From positions 1 through 9,944 of the forward strand of contig JAJYLM010000072.1 of the NCBI GenBank assembly GCA_021787655.1: 9,944 nt of DNA, written 5' to 3'. The notes below the pieces were generated by a model. It did not search any database. It had not been told where the DNA came from and was given only the letters and a program-made list of their open reading frames with translations. The DNA is from a bacterium (GTDB lineage: Bacteria; JAMCPX01). The position numbers were made by a program, and so were the translations under genes. The first letter of the stretch is position 1. Each line of letters begins with the position of its first letter. Below are positions 6,971-9,944 of this stretch, piece by piece.

Positions 6971-8167
6971 ATGCCAAAAAATACAATACCTGCGTTATCG
7001 CAAAAAACAAAGCGTCAGACACCCGTGAAAGGACTGACCGTGCCCGACACGGCGATCACGCTGCACACCGTCAAAATATCCCCGCATGCGAAAAAGGTCA
7101 ACGTCATCAACCTGAAGAAATCGAAGAAAGCAAAGTACGGCGGCTATACCGCTGTCCCTTCCCAGGAATTTTCGGCGCTCAAGAAAATCATCGAGGATAA
7201 GTTCGACGAGCTGTCGCACTCGTATGACGATAAACTCAAGTCGGCTCTCAAGGGACTGAATAAAAACAAGGACGCTGCACGGTTGCATGTCGCATCGGTC
7301 ATCGCAGACAAGGTCAAAGGCTTTTTTTCCCAGTTTTCGACGCAGAACATCAAAGAACAACTCTCCAGCATAGCTCTGTGGGCGACATCGACCGAGGTCG
7401 ATGAGTTCGGACTCGATCCCATCTTTGCTGCAAAGGCAAAGATCTTCTTCGATCTTCTTTACGAAAAATGGTGGAGGATAGAAACCATCGGTATCCAAAA
7501 CTTACCGACGACCGGGAGGGCCCTGCTCGTATCAAACCATTCGGGCGGCATCCCGATCGACGGCGCGATGATCGTGACCTCCATCTTCAAGGAACATCCT
7601 GCGAAACGTATCACGCGGCCGCTGGTCGAAGATTTCGCGTACTACATGCCCTTCGTGAATTCGTTTCTGATCAGGACCGGCAGCGTGCGTGCGTCCCAGG
7701 AAAATGCCGAGCGGCTGCTCGAGAAGGATCAACTCGTCATCGTGTTTCCCGAAGGCCTGAAAGGTATCGGCAAACCATACAAGTACCGGTACCAGCTCCA
7801 GAGATTCGGCAGGGGCGGATACATCAAGCTCGCCATGAAAACGCGATCACCGATCATTCCGGTTGCCGTCGTCGGTGCAGAGGAAGCATATCCGATTATC
7901 GGCAGGATCGACTGGCTCGGCAAGCTCTTCGGAGCACCCTACCTTCCGATGACTCCGTTTTTCCCCTTGTTAGGACCCCTGGGGGCAATACCGCTCCCGA
8001 CAAAATGGTACATCAAGTACGGCGAGCCCATTGACATGTCACGGTACTCCGATGAGGACATCGAGGACGATATCTTGATTAATAAATTGTCTGAACAGGT
8101 GAGGACCCGCATCCAGGAAATGCTCATGGAGGTACTCAAGCAGAGAAAGTCCATTTTCTTCGGCTGA
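6971..8167 (+). CDS. PlsC-type lysophospholipid acyltransferase family protein with long N-terminal extension
   Basis: The product is 398 residues from the ATG at 6971. That start is chosen because GAGGGAGG lies just upstream; a TTG at 6944 in the same frame would overlap the preceding gene and has no better signal. The acyltransferase domain covers about 165-385. Its block I is N-H-S-G-G-I-P-I-D-G (189-198), with catalytic H190 and D197 six residues apart instead of the four usual in PlsC. Block II-like R-T-G-S-V-R-A is at 235-241, block III F-P-E-G at 259-262, and a V-P-V/I-P-V-A-V segment at about 296-301. The family transfers acyl groups from acyl-CoA or acyl-ACP to a glycerophospholipid or another hydroxyl. 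Residues 1-60 are lysine-rich and low in complexity, and 65-160 look helical. No obvious transmembrane helix is seen. Co-location with the dehydrogenase suggests one pathway; the acceptor substrate is unknown. Confidence 0.88.
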   Translation: MPKNTIPALSQKTKRQTPVKGLTVPDTAITLHTVKISPHAKKVNVINLKKSKKAKYGGYTAVPSQEFSALKKIIEDKFDELSHSYDDKLKSALKGLNKNKDAARLHVASVIADKVKGFFSQFSTQNIKEQLSSIALWATSTEVDEFGLDPIFAAKAKIFFDLLYEKWWRIETIGIQNLPTTGRALLVSNHSGGIPIDGAMIVTSIFKEHPAKRITRPLVEDFAYYMPFVNSFLIRTGSVRASQENAERLLEKDQLVIVFPEGLKGIGKPYKYRYQLQRFGRGGYIKLAMKTRSPIIPVAVVGAEEAYPIIGRIDWLGKLFGAPYLPMTPFFPLLGPLGAIPLPTKWYIKYGEPIDMSRYSDEDIEDDILINKLSEQVRTRIQEMLMEVLKQRKSIFFG

Positions 8168-8246
8168 TACCTGCGTGCCGGGTACCGGAAGATTCCGTCA
8201 TCTGCAGTCTCAAACATCTGCGTTGAATAATCTTTGCTGTTAATAC

Positions 8247-8274
8247 TTGACTATCGAAAGATTTTCTTCATAAT
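8247..8274 (+). promoter_or_regulatory. Promoter of tRNA-Phe
   Basis: TTGACT (8247-8252) and CATAAT (8269-8274) are 16 bp apart, each five of six matches to the sigma-70 consensus. Initiation is expected near 8281, a few bases before the mature tRNA 5' end at 8285. The short G/C-containing stretch between the -10 box and the start resembles the discriminator of stringently controlled stable-RNA promoters; that regulation is inferred. Confidence 0.6.
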
Positions 8275-8284
8275 AGGTCGTCAT

Positions 8285-8357
<73 letters not shown>

Positions 8358-8506
8358 TTTTCTTTTAAGAGTTTAAAGAGATACTTCTGATGAAAATACA
8401 CGCATTGAAAGTCACGTCCCGCTTAGCAGCATGCTGATAGTCATTGATTGAAACTTCTCTGTAAACGACCACAACCAAAGGTGATGGCTTCTGAAAATCC
8501 ACAAAA

Positions 8507-8612
8507 TGTCATTCCCGTGGAAACGGGAATCCAGTTCTTCATCATTTTCGTAATAAAATTTCTGGATTCCCACTGGAGTTTACCCCGTACTTGATACGGG
8601 GTGGGAATGACA
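8507..8612. repeat. 106-bp nested inverted-repeat element (MITE/REP-like)
   Basis: The element is bounded by perfect 10-bp terminal inverted repeats, TGTCATTCCC (8507-8516) and GGGAATGACA (8603-8612). Inside, GGGAATCCAG (8525-8534) and CTGGATTCCC (8562-8571) form a second perfect 10-bp pair. The left end forms its own hairpin, ATTCCCGT with ACGGGAAT around GGAA (8511-8530), and the right part has ACCCCGTA with TACGGGGT around CTTGA (8582-8602). The left hairpin has the pattern ATTCCC-N8-GGGAAT, the same as the dRS3 repeat of Neisseria. Repeats of this CATTCCC...GGGAATCCAG type are scattered through many proteobacterial genomes. It encodes no transposase, so any movement would need one acting in trans. 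No clear target-site duplication is visible. Confidence 0.75.
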
Positions 8613-8640
8613 GAAAACTGGCAAAGCCAACTCTCCATAA

Positions 8641-8659
8641 CCACCGTCAAAGACGGTGG
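8641..8659 (+). repeat. Perfect 8-bp hairpin, possible terminator or transposon-end hairpin
   Basis: CCACCGTC and GACGGTGG pair perfectly around an AAA loop. On the plus strand it is followed by GTTTCT, a weak U-tract, so it might stop transcription coming from the tRNA side. Compact hairpins of this kind also mark ends of IS200/IS605 or REP-type elements, but no associated transposase is present here. Confidence 0.45.
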
Positions 8660-8857
8660 GTTTCTATGTTAATCTAAAAGAAGGAAATATAAGCTTGAAC
8701 TTTATCGCTACAATGTCAAATATAATTAATAGAAATAATAACAACGATATCATTACTAAGAACTTAATATTTTTTCTATGAAACATGATTTGTATATTTT
8801 TGCATCCATATGGCAGACCATGTGCTCCTTATCAACAGTCAAGACCCCTTTTCTGGT

Positions 8858-9944
8858 CTATTGATAGGGACACGCCGGCGCGACGCACGTCTGCTGTACC
8901 TGCCCGCCTGGTGTCAGGAACGACTGTATCTGCTGGATAACCTCGGGCAGTCTGCGGACGGTCTCGTGCACGCAGGATGTCAGATTGGAATCCGTCGACG
9001 GTGGCTGGTTTGTTGACGGCGGGACGTATGTACACTGCATCCCGTAGGGGACCGGCCCGTAGTTTCCTGGGAACGCGAGGTTGGTCCAATAGGTCAGCGC
9101 CGAAGGAAGAGGCCATGTCGTCTGGGTAATTCCGTAGACAGGCGACGGCAGGGACTGCAGCCCGGTCAGCCCCATGGTTCGGGCAAGCAGGTTCGTGGCA
9201 AGGTTCGAAACCTCGGAGTCGTTGATGCCTGCTTCAATGAGGATCTGTTTCCTGGGTGTACCGGGCAGAGGATCCAGGATGGTATGCGGAGCAAAGGTGA
9301 TCGGGTCTGAAAAGTCCCAGTCATACTGGGACAACGACAACAGCTTCATGCGGTCCATCGCATCAGGGTACGATGCAGCCATAATGGGTTCGAGCATATT
9401 GTACTCGGGATTTCTCTGGATCATCAGGCTCCATGTCGAACCTGGAACACCGAGCACACCCTGGACGATATCGGGATCGATGCTCATGAACGTTGCACCC
9501 TGAATGCCGCCGTCGGAGATACCATAGTAATAGATCCGGCTCCCGATGACCGAATGACCGTTGTACTGCAGTTCAGGATCATTCCCGAGCGCCCCGAGCG
9601 CGAGACGGGCCATGACAACGAAGTTTATCTGCGCCTGCTGGAGCTTATCCGTGATCAAAGGCAGCTTATTGAAATCGTCGATCGCGATGGCAGCATTGGC
9701 AACGTCGTTGCTGCTCAGGCCTATCCAGTCGGTGCCGATCTGGACCATGCAGAGCTGGTTTATAAGCCGCTCCTGGTAGTGGGTATCCATCTCTCCCTGT
9801 GCATTGCCGAACAATCCGTGTCCGTAAATCATGACAGGTATGGGCAGGGTCGTATCTGTTATGCAGGCAGGAATGTGGACGACGATCGGGTACGGTGCCT
9901 GGTCAACAGAGTGCGGCAGTCCGGTGGTGCTGCTGGTCACGAGG
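8858..9944 (-). CDS. Putative exported alpha/beta-hydrolase, C-terminal part
   Basis: The frame is open through the right edge of the window, so the N-terminus (and any signal peptide) is missing; 361 residues are visible. Counting from the GTG at 9940 as residue 1, the fold is shown by I-Y-G-H-G-L-F-G (38-45, oxyanion-hole region), the nucleophile elbow Y-Y-Y-G-I-S-D-G-G (137-145) with S142, a likely acid D241 in E-A-G-I-N-D-S-E, and a likely catalytic H325 in C-V-H-E-T-V-R-R, followed by the usual C-terminal helix. Six cysteines (26, 64, 303, 323, 352, 356), several near the C-terminus, suggest disulfides and an extracytoplasmic location. Esterase or lipase activity is plausible but the substrate is unknown. 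I recall similar proteins with a Y-G-H-G-L-F-G motif in myxobacteria. The TAG stop is at 8860-8858; no convincing terminator follows. It converges on the tRNA side. Confidence 0.8.
   Translation of the reverse strand, partial: LVTSSTTGLPHSVDQAPYPIVVHIPACITDTTLPIPVMIYGHGLFGNAQGEMDTHYQERLINQLCMVQIGTDWIGLSSNDVANAAIAIDDFNKLPLITDKLQQAQINFVVMARLALGALGNDPELQYNGHSVIGSRIYYYGISDGGIQGATFMSIDPDIVQGVLGVPGSTWSLMIQRNPEYNMLEPIMAASYPDAMDRMKLLSLSQYDWDFSDPITFAPHTILDPLPGTPRKQILIEAGINDSEVSNLATNLLARTMGLTGLQSLPSPVYGITQTTWPLPSALTYWTNLAFPGNYGPVPYGMQCTYVPPSTNQPPSTDSNLTSCVHETVRRLPEVIQQIQSFLTPGGQVQQTCVAPACPYQ

Larger units (their letters stand above)
8358..8857. other. Gene-free interval between tRNA-Phe and the hydrolase gene
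   Basis: About 500 bp hold no convincing coding region. From 8358 to 8506 I see nothing apart from a 10-bp palindrome CAGCATGCTG at 8427-8436. The nested repeat element (8507-8612) and a perfect hairpin (8641-8659) follow, then a strongly AT-rich tract from about 8661 to 8820. The tract has two tiny back-to-back open frames (8713-8781 and 8778-8864) without ribosome binding sites, which I do not call genes. The tract is unlike the GC-richer genes on either side, as expected of an insertion scar or degraded DNA beside a tRNA. Confidence 0.6.

Noticed and set aside
8441..8650. A 69-codon minus-strand open frame across the repeat element
   Set aside because: It is composed largely of the inverted repeat read through, with no ribosome binding site and no family resemblance. 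Repeats of this kind often create false small genes.
8713..8864. Two tiny plus-strand frames (22 and 28 codons) joined by ATGA
   Set aside because: The stop-start overlap is eye-catching, but both lie in AT-rich DNA, lack ribosome binding sites, and have low-complexity or featureless sequence.
8831..8864. Possible hairpin terminator of the hydrolase gene
   Set aside because: AGACC/GGTCT is only 5 bp and overlaps the stop codon. An outer ATCAA/TTGAT pair needs a large bulge, and no U-tract follows.

Overview
The window comes from a Gram-negative bacterium of moderate GC content. It carries an outer-membrane translocation and assembly pair (an Omp85-family POTRA protein and TamB) and a YacG zinc-finger protein. 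The gene content would suit a deltaproteobacterial-type lineage (Desulfobacterota or Myxococcota) or a related phylum. That placement is an inference from gene content only, because no taxonomic marker beyond one tRNA is present.

Layout. Positions 1-5756 are on the minus strand. Reading in the direction of transcription, there is a NarL/FixJ-type response regulator (5756-5118), then yacG (5040-4867, a 57-codon gene overlapping the next gene by 20 nt), then a very long tamB (4886-930), then the N-terminal part of an Omp85/BamA/TamA-type protein (903 to beyond the window edge). yacG, tamB and the Omp85 gene look like one operon: an envelope-biogenesis unit in which TamB spans the periplasm and the Omp85 barrel is its outer-membrane partner.

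From the short divergent intergenic region (5757-5940) a plus-strand pair starts: an extended short-chain dehydrogenase/epimerase (5941-6951) and a PlsC-type acyltransferase with a long lysine-rich N-terminal extension (6971-8167). The 19-nt gap and strong ribosome binding site suggest co-translation and a shared lipid-related pathway. Promoter-like hexamers point outward on both sides of the divergent region. The one for the response regulator lies so close to the ATG that a leaderless mRNA is predicted.

Next comes a complete tRNA-Phe(GAA) at 8285-8357 with its own promoter-like sequence, followed by about 500 bp without a convincing gene. This stretch holds a 106-bp nested inverted-repeat element that looks like a small non-coding mobile or REP/MITE-type repeat, a separate perfect hairpin, and an AT-rich tract. 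The window ends with the C-terminal part of a minus-strand alpha/beta-hydrolase (8858 to beyond the right edge), probably exported.

I see no CRISPR array, no transposase, no complete mobile element and no clearly novel multigene system. The most worthwhile leads are the dehydrogenase-acyltransferase module, the yacG-tamB overlap, the Omp85 protein with at least four POTRA domains beside TamB, the leaderless regulator and the nested repeat.
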